Positions 33,199 through 44,100 of a stretch of DNA of 64,000 nt are shown here, one piece after another (positions within the stretch are counted from its first letter, which is position 1; each line of letters begins with the position of its first letter). Made by a program: the position numbers and the translations under genes. Under the pieces are notes generated by a model, which saw only the letters and a list, made by a program, of their open reading frames with translations, ran no database searches and was not told the origin of the DNA. The stretch spans positions 124,001 to 188,000 of the forward strand of contig CAVSBZ010000002.1 in assembly GCA_963726315.1 (NCBI GenBank). The letters run 5' to 3'. The stretch comes from FEB-25 sp963726315 (GTDB lineage Bacteria > Chloroflexota > Anaerolineae > Anaerolineales > UBA4823).

Positions 33199-33667
33199 AT
33201 TGCTTATTAGATAAGCAAACCAACTTCATATACTTTCTTTATACAAAGAAATAATTAAGCCTGCTTCAATTGTGATCGACTGTTTACGTCCTTGCGGTGT
33301 GATGAATGATAATAAGCAGAATGAAAGTCAAGTTCTGCATCCGGGTATCCAAGCGATGTCAAAAGCGGGCATGCAAATGAAGACATCTTATTTACTGTCA
33401 GGTTAGTTATCTACTAGGTTGCAGGTTGCCTTTGTTCATTGGCCATTTGTTATCCTCTATTTTTATAAATACTTCATTGATGCAGCTAGTAAACAATCGA
33501 TCTCTTATCGACTTCTATAACAGTGCCGTTGACCAAGCTCTCCTCTAGAGCGATGGTCAAGATGTGTTGTTTCCTACGGAGCAATACTTTACAATGTGAC
33601 GTGTGATTAAAAATGTTTAAATTGTAGGATATACTGACAGATGTAAAGCTGCTCCAGGAATAATAAG
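33199..33667. other. intergenic, no gene recognised
   Basis: The roughly 470 bases include a short plus-strand frame (from an ATG at 33303) without a clear ribosome site. They also hold the promoter region of the Crp/Fnr-type gene, where TATACT at 33630-33635 could be a -10 element. I support no gene here. Confidence 0.4.
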
Positions 33668-34342
33668 ATGATCAATCCAGAACAATTCAATCGTATTGTC
33701 CGAGTCCTGCCCATTCTCGAGCATGCCGATCCAGCCCTGTTGCGTGAATTTCAGCAAAAAGCATTCTATGCACGCATCCCACAAGGCCACGACGTGTTTG
33801 TTGAGGGTGACAGCGCCGACGCAATCGCACTACTGATCTCGGGTGTCGTCCGGGTTTATAAGATTGGTGAGACGGGTCGCGAGATCACACTGTACCGCTT
33901 TGGGAATGGAGAATCATGCATCCTGACTGCCAATGCTATCCTGAGCCAGAAGAATTTCCCCGCCATCGCTACGGTGGAGAAAGAAGCCGAAGCGGTGATG
34001 GTCCCAGCGGAGGTTTTTAGGGATTGGGTCCGGCGGTACGACCTGTGGCGTGAATTCGTCTTCGATCTTCTATCACAGAGGCTTTCCTCGGTCATGGAGA
34101 TCGTTGAAGAGGTAGCCTTTCATCGCATGGACGAAAGGGTGGCGGCTTTTCTTTCCGAGCGATTGGCACAATCGGATGTGCTCCAAATCACGCATCAAGA
34201 GATCGCCGCAGAATTGGGGAGCTCTCGGGAAGTGATCAGCCGCATCCTTGAGGATTTTTCTGCGTTGGGGATGATCAGTGTATCCCGGGGTACGATTAAA
34301 TTATTGGATCGGGAAGCCCTGCAATCCCGTTCTGATGTGTGA
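33668..34342 (+). CDS. Crp/Fnr family transcriptional regulator
   Basis: The 224-residue protein has a cNMP-binding-type beta-roll (~20-125; GDSADAIALLISGVVRVYK) and a C-terminal winged helix with ITHQEIAAELGSSREVISRILEDF as recognition region. It has only one Cys (GESCIL), so it lacks the [4Fe-4S] ligands of FNR. It resembles FNR-like regulators that sense other signals such as NO or redox state. The next genes encode DUF2892 and a thioredoxin fusion, which it may control. Confidence 0.9.
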   Translation: MINPEQFNRIVRVLPILEHADPALLREFQQKAFYARIPQGHDVFVEGDSADAIALLISGVVRVYKIGETGREITLYRFGNGESCILTANAILSQKNFPAIATVEKEAEAVMVPAEVFRDWVRRYDLWREFVFDLLSQRLSSVMEIVEEVAFHRMDERVAAFLSERLAQSDVLQITHQEIAAELGSSREVISRILEDFSALGMISVSRGTIKLLDREALQSRSDV

Positions 34343-34421
34343 CTTAGTCACAGACATTTCGTTCAATTTCTCCTATACTGTAAGCATAAGAAATTCAAAT
34401 CAAAATATAGGAGAGAATAAA

Positions 34422-34649
34422 ATGAATCCCTTTGTGAAATTTATGGTTACCCCCGCCGGCCGCATCACCCGCATTATTGCCGGTATCGCCCTCATCGCCC
34501 TCGGTCTGCTTGTCGTTCATGGTGTGGGTGGGATCGTCCTGATGGTGGTCGGTCTTTTACCCCTTGTCGCTGGGTTGTTTGACTTCTGCGCCTTCGCCCC
34601 ACTGTTCGGTGCTCCGCTTGGCGGCAAGCAGATCCGCTCGTCCAACTAA
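34422..34649 (+). CDS. DUF2892 (YgaP-type) small membrane protein
   Basis: This 75-residue protein has two membrane helices: FMVTPAGRITRIIAGIALIALGLLV and IVLMVVGLLPLVAGLFDFCAFAPLFG. The pattern G-R-x-x-R-x-x-x-G-x-x-L...G-x-x-P-L-V-x-G-x-x-x-x-C is that of DUF2892, best known as the membrane part of the rhodanese YgaP. I take the ATG at 34422 because TAGGAGAG precedes it; the frame extends upstream into the regulator gene. Confidence 0.85.
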   Translation: MNPFVKFMVTPAGRITRIIAGIALIALGLLVVHGVGGIVLMVVGLLPLVAGLFDFCAFAPLFGAPLGGKQIRSSN

Positions 34650-34681
34650 CAGGCAGATCAATTTCAGGCAAGTAATAAAAA

Positions 34682-34721
34682 CCGAAACCGGAATGGTGAA
34701 GTTGCTTCACTCCGGTTTCGG
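34682..34721 (+). terminator. bulged hairpin between DUF2892 and thioredoxin genes
   Basis: CCGAAACCGGA (34682-34692) pairs with TCCGGTTTCGG (34711-34721), 11 bp, and GTGAA/TTCAC extend the stem inside a 3-base bulge. There is no T-run, so it may reduce read-through or stabilise mRNA. Confidence 0.5.
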
Positions 34722-34743
34722 CTATTGCTCTCTGAGAGACCCC

Positions 34744-35286
34744 ATGTCAAAAGATGATTTCTACGAAAAATTGCGTACCTCTCCAAACCCGGTGGTAGTC
34801 GATTTCTGGGCTCCCTGGTGTGGACCATGCAGGGCTGTCGAACCGGCAATTGAAAAAATAAGCCAAGAATTCTCTGGGCGGGTAGCTATTTGGAAAATCA
34901 ACGCTGACCTCGAACCCGAGCTGCTCCGTTCCCTCCGAATTTATGGAATTCCAACCCTGATCGCTTTTAATGCCGGCCATGAGATTGGACGGCGAACGGG
35001 GGCAGCTTCTGCCAGTGTGGTGAAGTCCCTTTTTGAATCCGCTTTATCTGGGAACAGGCCGGTGCGAGCTGCGCCAGCGCCAATTGACCGTTACCTGCGC
35101 CTGGGAGTAGGCCTGGTCCTGGTTGGCTTGACTGTACTGAGTGGTTTATCCGGAGTTCGCTGGCTTCTCGCAGTTATGGGTGGGTTAATCATGTTCACTG
35201 GCATCTATGACCGCTGTCCCATCTACCGGATGCTGTCAATGCGAGTGAAAGAGATTTTTCGCAGAAAATCCTGCCAGCATATCTGA
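34744..35286 (+). CDS. thioredoxin fused to C-terminal DUF2892 membrane domain
   Basis: The 180-residue protein has an N-terminal thioredoxin domain with the W-C-G-P-C active site (Cys26/Cys29) and cis-Pro in YGIPTLIAF. Residues ~115-175 are a DUF2892-like two-helix domain (GVGLVLVGLTVLSG, MGGLIMFTGIYDRCPIYRML) with a Cys at the helix end, as in YgaP. This fusion would place thiol-disulphide exchange at the membrane, in contact with a membrane Cys. It follows a free DUF2892 protein. I choose the ATG at 34744 as the start of the Trx domain. Confidence 0.85.
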   Translation: MSKDDFYEKLRTSPNPVVVDFWAPWCGPCRAVEPAIEKISQEFSGRVAIWKINADLEPELLRSLRIYGIPTLIAFNAGHEIGRRTGAASASVVKSLFESALSGNRPVRAAPAPIDRYLRLGVGLVLVGLTVLSGLSGVRWLLAVMGGLIMFTGIYDRCPIYRMLSMRVKEIFRRKSCQHI

Positions 35287-35702
35287 CAACTAACTATTAC
35301 GGATTCCTTTGATGGGATGTTGCTGGGGGGAAACCAGTCGCGCATCCTGATCGAGACAGCTGACGTCAACTCTCACCGTAAACACTGAAAAGTTCGGAAA
35401 TGTTGCTTGGCGCCAATTCCTTCTCGGGAATTATCCGCCTTATGGCTTGGGCGAACATAAATGATGGCCTTTATTACAAAAATGCTCGATGGGTATGCCA
35501 TATCTCCTGGCCAGTTATCCCAATCATCGAGCCTTTTACTCAAAGGTTAATGAACTATTTATGGAGTGGATACTAAGGTTGGTTATAATAAGACGAACGC
35601 TTTTGTCGAGAAGAAATTCCATATTAATGAGGCAATCTTCACAAGCAAAAAAGAATAATCGCTGAGAAGCGGAGAATATTGTGGTTTTTTTTGGAGAACT
35701 TG

Positions 35703-36056
35703 ATGAATTCTCAAGCTGATCGTTTGAGACGGGAACGATATACGATAAAAGTTATGATTGAAATTTACTGCCGCGGGAACCATCAAAACAGAGCAACACT
35801 ATGCGCAGATTGTCTCGGCTTATATAACTATGCAATGCAGCGCATTGATAAGTGTCCATTTCAGATGGATAAGCCAACTTGTGCCCAATGTCCTGTACAC
35901 TGTTATAAACGTGAGATGCGAGAAAAAATACGTATTGTTATGCGATATTCTGGTCCCCGGATGTTGGTTTATCATCCAATTCTTACAATATTACATTACA
36001 GAGATCAGTTTACTTATAAACATGACCTAAAGTCCAACGACAAGTCAAGTCCTTGA
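35703..36056 (+). CDS. ygbA: YgbA, nitrous-oxide-stimulated promoter family
   Basis: The protein shows the whole YgbA_NO pattern: RERYTIKVMIEIYCRGNH, LCADCLGLYNYAMQRIDKCPF, DKPTCAQCPVHCYKREMREKIR, VMRYSGPRMLVYHPIL. The conserved Cys residues (about seven) suggest a metal or iron-sulphur site. Enterobacterial ygbA is induced by nitric oxide through NsrR; mechanism is not settled. The ATG at 35703 follows TTGGAGAAC. It lies close to a Crp/Fnr regulator, in line with nitrosative-stress control. The gene stands alone. Confidence 0.92.
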   Translation: MNSQADRLRRERYTIKVMIEIYCRGNHQNRATLCADCLGLYNYAMQRIDKCPFQMDKPTCAQCPVHCYKREMREKIRIVMRYSGPRMLVYHPILTILHYRDQFTYKHDLKSNDKSSP

Positions 36057-36121
36057 TTACCCTGTTCGATTTCTGCTTGGGTCTCCTCTCATGATACCGA
36101 TTTGCCTTTATTCTACACAAA

Positions 36122-36161
36122 GTGTTACCTATGTCTCCGAACGTGTGTTACCTATGTCTCC
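36122..36161. mobile_element. IS-end-like duplicated motif, remnant
   Basis: GTGTTACCTATGTCTCC occurs twice (36122-36138 and 36145-36161), 23 bases apart. Such doubled TGTTACCTATGTC boxes are typical of the ends of IS481/IS3-type elements. No transposase frame is attached, so this is a solo end or remnant. Confidence 0.45.
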
Positions 36162-37099
36162 AGTCTGAACATGATTTGGGGGAGGTTGGGAGGGGGTCTC
36201 CGTTGAAGACCGCGAACGAACTTTAGTCCCCTTGTGGGATCTAACACCCCCTGTGGGTGCCAGCGGCTGAAACGATGCCAATTTAAACTAAATACCTTTA
36301 TGCTCGCGACTAACAGTACAAAGGTAATTACTAACAGCTAACGACTAATGACTGCACTTCAGGCAGGGAGGGCGGGTCCCCTACCCGCAGTCAGGAAAAC
36401 TTGGCTGGCCATCTTCCACCATTTAAAGCGATTGTATTTCATCATTCGACGAAAGTCGATGGGCAGATGTCCCGCGTAAATAGGGACAAATATCCCGAAC
36501 ATTCATAGTTAAACTGAAACATCATCGGTGACTTTGATCTCCCCCTTCTGGGCAGGGTTACGGGTTGCCTGTCCATGCTTTAAACTGCAAGTACAATTCG
36601 GGCCCAAATATGCTGTAACAGCCTGCAGCAAGCGCAGCGAATTGTATGGTTATTTTGGGCGATATTTGATGCATTAAACGGCTGTTTTACCTATTTCCCC
36701 TGAATTTTTATCCATCACACTGAAGAAGTCGCGGGTTCGAATCCGCCGGCAAGCGGCAGGTGACCTTGCCAGGTCCACCTAAATCCCCCCAAAGTTTTTG
36801 GGATAAATTATTAAGACAGGAGTGGATACCTACCCCCAATCCCAAGTGTTCCGGCGGTATTATATTGGGTTATCGATACTTGGTAATTATGGTCTTCTGT
36901 CCCCCTTATAATAATTAGCTTTCAAACGAGCAGGGGAAAAATAGTTGAAAACCTTTTGCATAAACTGGTTCACCCGCAGAGATTACAGGAGTTCAACTAT
37001 GCGGTTTATTGGTAATAATTGAAGTCTTCTTTGAGGTCAAGTTAAAATTCCGAATATTTTCCAATTTCAAGGATACAATATGGTGTGTTTTCAGTATAG
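36162..37099. other. gene-poor decayed stretch
   Basis: No coding frame is convincing over ~940 bases. It has a short hairpin GCGGGT/ACCCGC (36372-36388), a G-C-C-C-A-A-A/T-T-T-G-G-G-C pairing (36602-36608 with 36654-36660) and a tRNA-like fragment near 36731. It looks like an old insertion site. Confidence 0.4.
36728..36750 (+). pseudogene. tRNA 3'-half-like fragment
   Basis: GTCGCGGGTTCGAATCCGCC looks like the T-arm of a tRNA (GGTTCGAATCC core), but one C of the 3' stem is absent and no 5' half or acceptor stem can be found upstream. It may be a relic of a tRNA used as an integration site. Confidence 0.35.
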
Positions 37100-37330
37100 C
37101 AAGAATTCATTGAATCAATCGTTGAGTGTGTACGAAAACATCTACACAGCGACGATAATAAGGATCGAAAGCTGAAAACGGCAGCCTTAGAGAAAACCGG
37201 TTAGAAAGTAAGCCGTTTAGGAGATGGTTTTTATAAGATAGGATTATTGGCGGATGCCTCTATCGCAGGTCAACTGCCAAACCTGGCTCTGGATAGCGCC
37301 ATCAATTTCCTGGATACCGCTGCGAGTTAA
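37100..37330 (+). pseudogene. possible gene relic with internal stop
   Basis: In one frame, codons 37100-37201 read like a natural helical protein (QEFIESIVECVRKHLHSDD...). After a TAG at 37202 the same frame goes on to a TAA at 37328 with GLLADASIAGQLPNLALDSA. It has no start codon with a ribosome site. The family is not recognised. Confidence 0.3.
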
Positions 37331-37371
37331 CGTATTAGCTCGAACGGTTGATCTTAGGAGGAAAGCAAACT

Positions 37372-37770
37372 ATGACCACCCTCTTCACCATCGAACTGAC
37401 AATCAATATGCCCGACAGCGGTCGGCACGCCCGGCAGCTCCTCAACTTGTATCATCCCGACATGACTGTGGACATCAATGAGACCGCATTAAATCTGTGC
37501 GAGGCTAACGAAGCTTTACAGGCACGGAAGTTCGCCAACCTGACCCTGAAGCGCTCTGAAGTATGGTCCAGCCAGGAGGGCAGCCTGAAGGTTTTCGCTC
37601 TCCTCTCTGCCTCCGGAGAAGACTCCACCTTCATAAAACAGGTTATCACCAAATACATGGACGGCTTTCCCGACTTCCTGAAGAGGGCAAGGGACAGGTA
37701 TTTCTCCCGCACCAGCTTCCCGCCCGATATCGCCTTACAGCCAACTGATTGGAAGGCCGAGGTTCAATAG
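37372..37770 (+). CDS. hypothetical protein
   Basis: This 132-residue protein has no domain I recognise. It begins MTTLFTIELTINMPDSGRHARQLL and contains a charged alpha/beta part, then DGFPDFLKRARDRYFSRTSFPPD. A strong TTAGGAGGAAAG precedes the ATG, which I prefer to an upstream in-frame start. It is flanked by decayed sequence on both sides, so it may be part of an accessory insertion. Confidence 0.6.
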   Translation: MTTLFTIELTINMPDSGRHARQLLNLYHPDMTVDINETALNLCEANEALQARKFANLTLKRSEVWSSQEGSLKVFALLSASGEDSTFIKQVITKYMDGFPDFLKRARDRYFSRTSFPPDIALQPTDWKAEVQ

Positions 37771-37970
37771 TACCTCATCAAATAAGGTTTGTTGGGTGGC
37801 TTTTAGGCACACTAAATATTCGCAATTGAGGCTAGTGGAGATTGATTGTGGATCTATCGCGTCCAAGGGATCACTTATACCAGAACTTCTTCGCCTTCTT
37901 CGCTTACAAAAACTACCACAGCCTTACGGTGGTCAATCCACAAACCGATATCCTTTTTTTATAGGTCTCC

Positions 37971-38105
37971 TTACCTGTGTTTGGACGCATCGACTTTCTT
38001 GAAATCAATATAGCCACGCTCTACATTGGCATCGATTAATTGGACACGTATTCGGTCACCTACATCGCAGGCTTTTTGATATAGACCACCTGCATGGATA
38101 GTAAT
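37971..38105 (-). pseudogene. relic of an S1-domain (RNase R-like) C-terminus
   Basis: The minus strand between an in-frame TAA (38106-38108) and a TAA at 37971-37973 reads HAGGLYQKACDVGDRIRVQ, then LIDANVERGYIDFKKVDASK. The G-D-R-I-R-V-x-L-x-x-A-x-x-E-x-x-x-I-D-F pattern is the end of the S1 domain of RNase R. Only about 44 codons remain and no start or rest of the gene is present. It directly follows the giant glucan-synthase gene. Confidence 0.5.
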
Positions 38106-38135
38106 TTATTGGACCTCATACCAAGTGCTGTTTGG

Positions 38136-41100
38136 CTAGCTGTCTATGAGCGTAGTTCGACTCTCTCCTTGATCACCCATCGTCACCTCAACCGTGTGTT
38201 CCTGCCCATCGTCAACCAGCGGAATGGCCTCTGTGTCCAGTTTTTTTCCATCCAATTTCACGTACTGGCCACCATGGGCAACATGGGTGGGGTTGTTCAC
38301 CTTTATTTGATAGCTGGTTGTTCCGAATAGATAGGCAATCTCAAACCCGTCCCAGGTTGGTGGAATGACCGGGTCGATATGCAGGATATTGCCAGTTTTC
38401 TTGAAGCCAAGCAGGGCTGTCAGACCGAAGCGGTACATCCACGCCGCCGAACCGGTATACCATGTCCATCCCCCGCGATGCATGTAGGGCTGTTTGCTGT
38501 AGATATCAGCACAGATCACATATGGCTCGACGCGATATTCTGCCACCTTCTCCTCTGAATCGGAATGGAAGATAGGATTAAGCATATCGAAGAGCTCACC
38601 AGCTACCTTTCCATCGCCAAGTTGGGCGAAAGCCCAGGCTGTCCAGATGGCAGCATGAGTATATTGTCCGCCATTCTCACGTATACCCGGAAGGTAACCC
38701 TTAATATAGCCTGGATTATGCTCAGTTTTGTCAAATGGCGGGGTGAAAAGCAGAGATAACCTGTCCTGCGGGAGAACCAGTCGTTCCAACACTGACTGCA
38801 TTGCTTTCTGGCTGCGAATAGGATCGCCAGCACCACTCAATATAGCCCACGATTGGGCTATTCCATCGATCTGGCATTCAGATTCCTGGCTCGAGCCGAG
38901 TGGGACGCCATCATCATAATAAGCACGACGATACCACGCTCCGTCCCAGGCTGTTTGTTCAACTGCGAGAGCATATTCCTTAGAGCGAGATCGATAATAT
39001 ATCGCGGTTTCATCATCTCCCTGTTGGTTACATATCTTCGCAAAGCGTTCGAGGATATCACATAAAAACCATGCCAGCCAAACACTTTCCCCTTTTCCTT
39101 CTTCCCCAACCCGGTTCAGGCCGTCATTCCAATCGCCAGTACCAATCAAAGGTAAGCCATGCATTCCGTTGGTGGCGCCTTTTTTAATCGCCCTGTGGCA
39201 GTGTTCCAGCAGAGGAAATGATTCCATAGTCTGTGGATATTGGTTGTAGCGTTCGTTTTCATCCTTATTTAAAGTTGCCGCATCAAGGAATGGAATTTTT
39301 TCTTCAAGAATACTCATGTCACCCGTATGTTCGATATACAGGGCAGTGACATAGGGAAGCCACAGCAGGTCGTCTGATATGCGCGTCCGCACACCACGAC
39401 CCGAAGGTGGATGCCACCAATGCATAACGTCGCCTTCAGTGAACTGGAATTGGGCGGCATTAAGTATCTGGCCGCGCGAAATTGCCGGATCGACCGTCAG
39501 CAAGGCCAGAACATCCTGGAGCTGGTCACGAAAACCAAATGCCCCGCTGGGTTGATAGAAAGCTGACCGGCCCCAGATCCGGCAGGATAGGACCTGGTAG
39601 AGCATCCAATGGTTGAGGATTAAATCAGCAGCTGGCTCGGGAGTATGCACCTGCACTGTATGGAGCAGGTGATCCCAGAACACCTGGGTGCGTTCCAATG
39701 CCGCTCCCACGTATGCGGAGTCATGATATTTCTTCGCGAGGCTGAGGGCATGTTCCTTATTGTTCCCTTGCCCCAGCACAAAGTAAATCTCTTCAACTCC
39801 GCCAGGAAGCAGATCGAGGTGTAGCTGAAGTACAGCGCATAGGTCCTCGCTTGGTGAAAGTCGGGTTTCCAGCCCGATACGATGCAAAGCAGCCGGATAG
39901 GCGAGTGTTCCACCTCGCCCCAAAAACTCGGTCCGGTCGGTCGTCAATCCATGGACTGGTTTATTGGCGATAAGGAAAGCGGTCCTCTCACCAAATACGT
40001 CGTTGTAGGGGTTGGTAGCTAGCAAGCAATACTCTGCCGCATCATACTCTGGAATGATATATGGCAGTGATGCGGCATGAGTAGTACCCAACACCCATTC
40101 GATGTATTGGGTGGCTGTAATTCGGCGGTTGTGATTCCAGGTATTTTCTACCCTCAAATGGATTATTTTAACCGGGTCTTCTGGGCTGGCAAATAACGTC
40201 AAGCGCTGGCAAAGTCCGTGCGAATTATGCTCGAAGATGGTGTAGCCGGCGCCATGTCTCACCCTATAAGGTTGGTCTGCACCGGCAGGGAGAGGCGTGG
40301 GGGTCCAAACATCGCCGGTTTCTTCATCACGCAGGTAGAGGGCCTCACCTGTTGGGTCACGTACCGGGTCGTTGGACCATGGTGTCAGGCGGTTTTCTCC
40401 GCTGTTCACCGCCCAGGTGCACTGGCTGCCGCTTTCGCTAACCATAAATCCAAAATATGGATAACCGATAACGTTGATCCACGGGGCAGGAGTTGGCCTG
40501 CCATGTGGAAGCTCGATAATATATTCGCGACCATCTGCACTAAATCCCCCATACCCGTTATTAAACTGCAAGGGTCCCATTGAAGGGAGGGGTTCCTCCT
40601 GAATAGGACTGACAATGCCTTCGGTCGACCTGGTTGGAATAAACTCAGGCAGATGAGCAGCTTGGATTGTGTATTCTGGAATTTGATCATCCAGGGATCC
40701 GTGATCTCCCCTAAAAAGAATACGGCCCGAGGTTTTCAGCAAAATGTCCTCATCCGGATTGATCTGATCCGCATAAAGGATGAAGATCCCCCCACGCTTG
40801 GTCAACCACTGATCACTATTTAAACGGTTGATAAGTCGGTAGAGCATCCCATTCAGCTCAGCACCGTAATCGGTCTGTTGATGGTTGAGAATAACGATAT
40901 CCACCAAAAAGCGGCGGCTACGCAAAAACTCATGTACCTGCAAAATCTCACGGATCAGGTCAATATGTTGAGATTCCTCGATCTCGACCAACAAGATAGG
41001 ATAATCGCCAGAAATTCCAAAGCGCCATAACCCGGCCTGTCCTAGCCGATTTGCAGCGATCGTTTCTGATGAAGCACGCAATAACTTGAACGGATATAGA

Positions 41101-44100
41101 AGCGCTGAGAGCACCTTTAATGTATTTTTATATGCCAGAGAGTTATAGCTTTGCTTCCCCAACCAGGCCTGGGCGGAGATATTCGATTGATGATAGGAAC
41201 GTTCTATCAGAGACCAGCTAGAATATCGCCTTGCTAATGCCATGACCACTTCCCGGCTTTCTCCAGCGAAGGTCAGATATGCCAGCTCAACACTTTCGTG
41301 CGAGTTAAGGTCGACCTCCATACCAAGGGCAAAGATTGGGTCAAGGGTGGCCTCAGATGTTCCTGTGAGGTATTGTTCAGAATTGAGTGCGGCTGGGTTG
41401 CGAAGCGTACCGCCACGGCCAATAAATCGATTGCGATCTGCTTCATGACGCGCGGATGGATGGTTATCCTGAAATCCCCCTTTATGATCGACTACCAGCA
41501 TGTGACCCATGAAGATGGGCTTTTCCTCGCCGGAACGGGGGCGCCTTGAGAAAATTTGTAAATTCAGACCAGGCACAAATTCACTTTCGATAAATAGTTT
41601 GTTGTAAGCTGGATGGCGCCTGTCCGCAGATTGCTGGGTGAGGATTACTTCGCCATAGGATGTCAGGCGCAGGTGGTGCAGAATGCTGTCTGTATTGTGC
41701 AAATGAACGCGACGGATCTCAACCGGGTCGTCCGGGCACACTGTTACTTCCATGGTAGAGGTAATAGCATTCTCTGTGCGGTGGAAAACCGCCATATGGG
41801 CGAAGTAAGTCACCTGTATATTTTCTGCATGGGTGGGGATGGGTTGGTGCCCGCTTGACCAAAGCTTTCCGGTGGATGCTTTCTCATCGTTTGCCAAATT
41901 CATATCCTGGATGTAGATCCAACTTCCCCAAGAATCAAGTACCCCATCTGCCTGCCAGCGCGTAAGGTCTATGTCGCGCCAGGTGCTGTACCCACCTCCC
42001 ATGTTGCTGATCAACACACCATAATCGCCATTTGAGAGGAGATTAACCTGTGGGATAGCGGTCTCAACTGGCACGCTCCAGGGATTTATTTCAATGGGGG
42101 CTATCGATAATCGCATTGTTCCTTTAACATCCTCTGCATATGGGTTTTGCAGAGGAGCTGCCTGTGGGATCTGTTCTTGCAAAAGCAGCTCGACACTTTG
42201 GATGCGAGGATCATTATGCATCCGGCGCACCATTTTGTTTTTATAAAAATAATTTGCCAAAGCCATTAAGATCATGCCCTGGTGATGGGCCATATACTCT
42301 TGAATTACAGATGAGGTGCTGCCCACCAACAGTCGGTCGGCTGTGAAATCAATCGACTCATACAATCCATATAATCCAAAGCTGTTACGCTCCACTAAGC
42401 TGGTTAGATTTTGAGCAACCGCGTGAGGGTTGTAATTAATTGCCATCAGTGAGGCGTAAGGTGCAACAACCAGGTCGTCTCCCAATCCACGTTTAAAGCC
42501 CAGTCCTGGAACCCCAAAGGCACGATATTGATAATTTTGATTGGCGTCAAACAGGTAAAAACCGGATTCCGAGATGCCCCACGGTACACCTTTCTCTTTC
42601 CCATAGGCAATTTGATGGAGAACTGCTCCCTGTGCGCTATCCGCCAATAATGTACCAGCGTAGGAGCGCAAGAAAAGCGTTGGCATCAGGTATTCAAACA
42701 TGGTCGCACTCCAGGAAAGTAGGACATATGTACCTTCTACCCGCGTTAACGGTCGACTAAGCTGCAGCCAGTGGGATTGAGGAACATCTCCTTTTGCCAG
42801 GGCAATGATGGAAGCGATCCGTGCTTCAGAGGCCAATAGATCGTAATAGTTATCATCGAGCTGGCCAGTATCAAGGTTAAACCCAAGGTGGAACACGCGC
42901 CGCTGTGGGGAATAAAGAAATCGGAAATCCATCTCCGTCACAAACCGCTCAGCGCGCATCGCGCTGTGACTATATCTTTTCAGCAAAGCATCCGCATTGG
43001 TTGTAGCCTGGGTCAAAGCCTGGTCCATAGCATCTAACCATTCTTTCGCTTTACGCTCCTGATCAGAATCACTTATGGCAATAAGTTGGTTTTCTTTCAG
43101 AAGTTTACGTAATTCGGCGGTATTGGCGAGGCCAGCAGTGGCATAGGTGGTTATCTGGCCGAGGTGTGGATTGTAAGGTAAATTATCTCTCAACGAGCTC
43201 AACCCTTGCACAAATGGCATCTCATTGAAAAGCCCGGGAACCTGCTCTAGCAAATGAATCCAGGGCACCATTTCCACGAGCGTCCGCTCTATAGCTAAGT
43301 GATGGCGTTCAACCTGGGCTGCGACTTCTTGCAGCTTGCGTAAGGCTTCCAAATCGAAAGCTGAACTGCTTTCCTCTATCAACTCAATCAGGCACCTCGA
43401 GAGATCTGGCCAAAATATTCCATTTACTGTCTGAAAGAGCGCAAACCAACGGTTAGGTTCAATCCGTACTGCCAGGATTTCTTCATTCATCTTGACAATT
43501 TTGAGGCTGATTTCCTGTACCAGGCTGTTATGCTTAGCTTTCTGCATTTCTGATAATATCTCGGTTAGATTGGAAAGCGTATCCAGGTAACCCTGCCATA
43601 GTTCCCAACGAAAAATTCGTTCTTTTGGCATATTCTTGCACGCCTGGGCAGTTACAATCAGGCTGGCAGCCAGGTTACCGCTGTCTACGGTAGAAATGTA
43701 ACGCGGCTTGAGCGGCTGCAGGGTTAGCGTATCATACCAATTTAAGAAGTGGCCGCGGAAGCGTTCCAGCTGTTCTAAAGTATCCATCGTTATGGAGAGG
43801 CGGGTCGCCAGTCCAAGCTGATCCAGGTAGCCGTGGTCGTAAGCAGCGAGAGTGGAGGTAAGTAGCAGTCCGATGTTGGATGGTGAGGTGTGGTGGGCAA
43901 TTATCCCAACGGGCGCCTCTTGATAGTGATCCGGCGGGAGCCAGTGATCTTCAGGGCCAACGAAACGCTCAAAGAAGCCCCAAGTACGGCGGGCAACCTG
44001 TCGAAAGAGAATAATCTGCTCTTTGCTCAACGGATTTGTGCGAATCGTGATGGGCTGGTCGATCACTTGGGCAATTAAAGGCGAAAATAACCATAGAAGC

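Noticed and set aside
36190..36300. CRISPR-like look of TTAGTCCCCTTGTGGGATC near 36220
   Set aside because: Only one copy is present, with no regularly spaced repeat and no cas genes.
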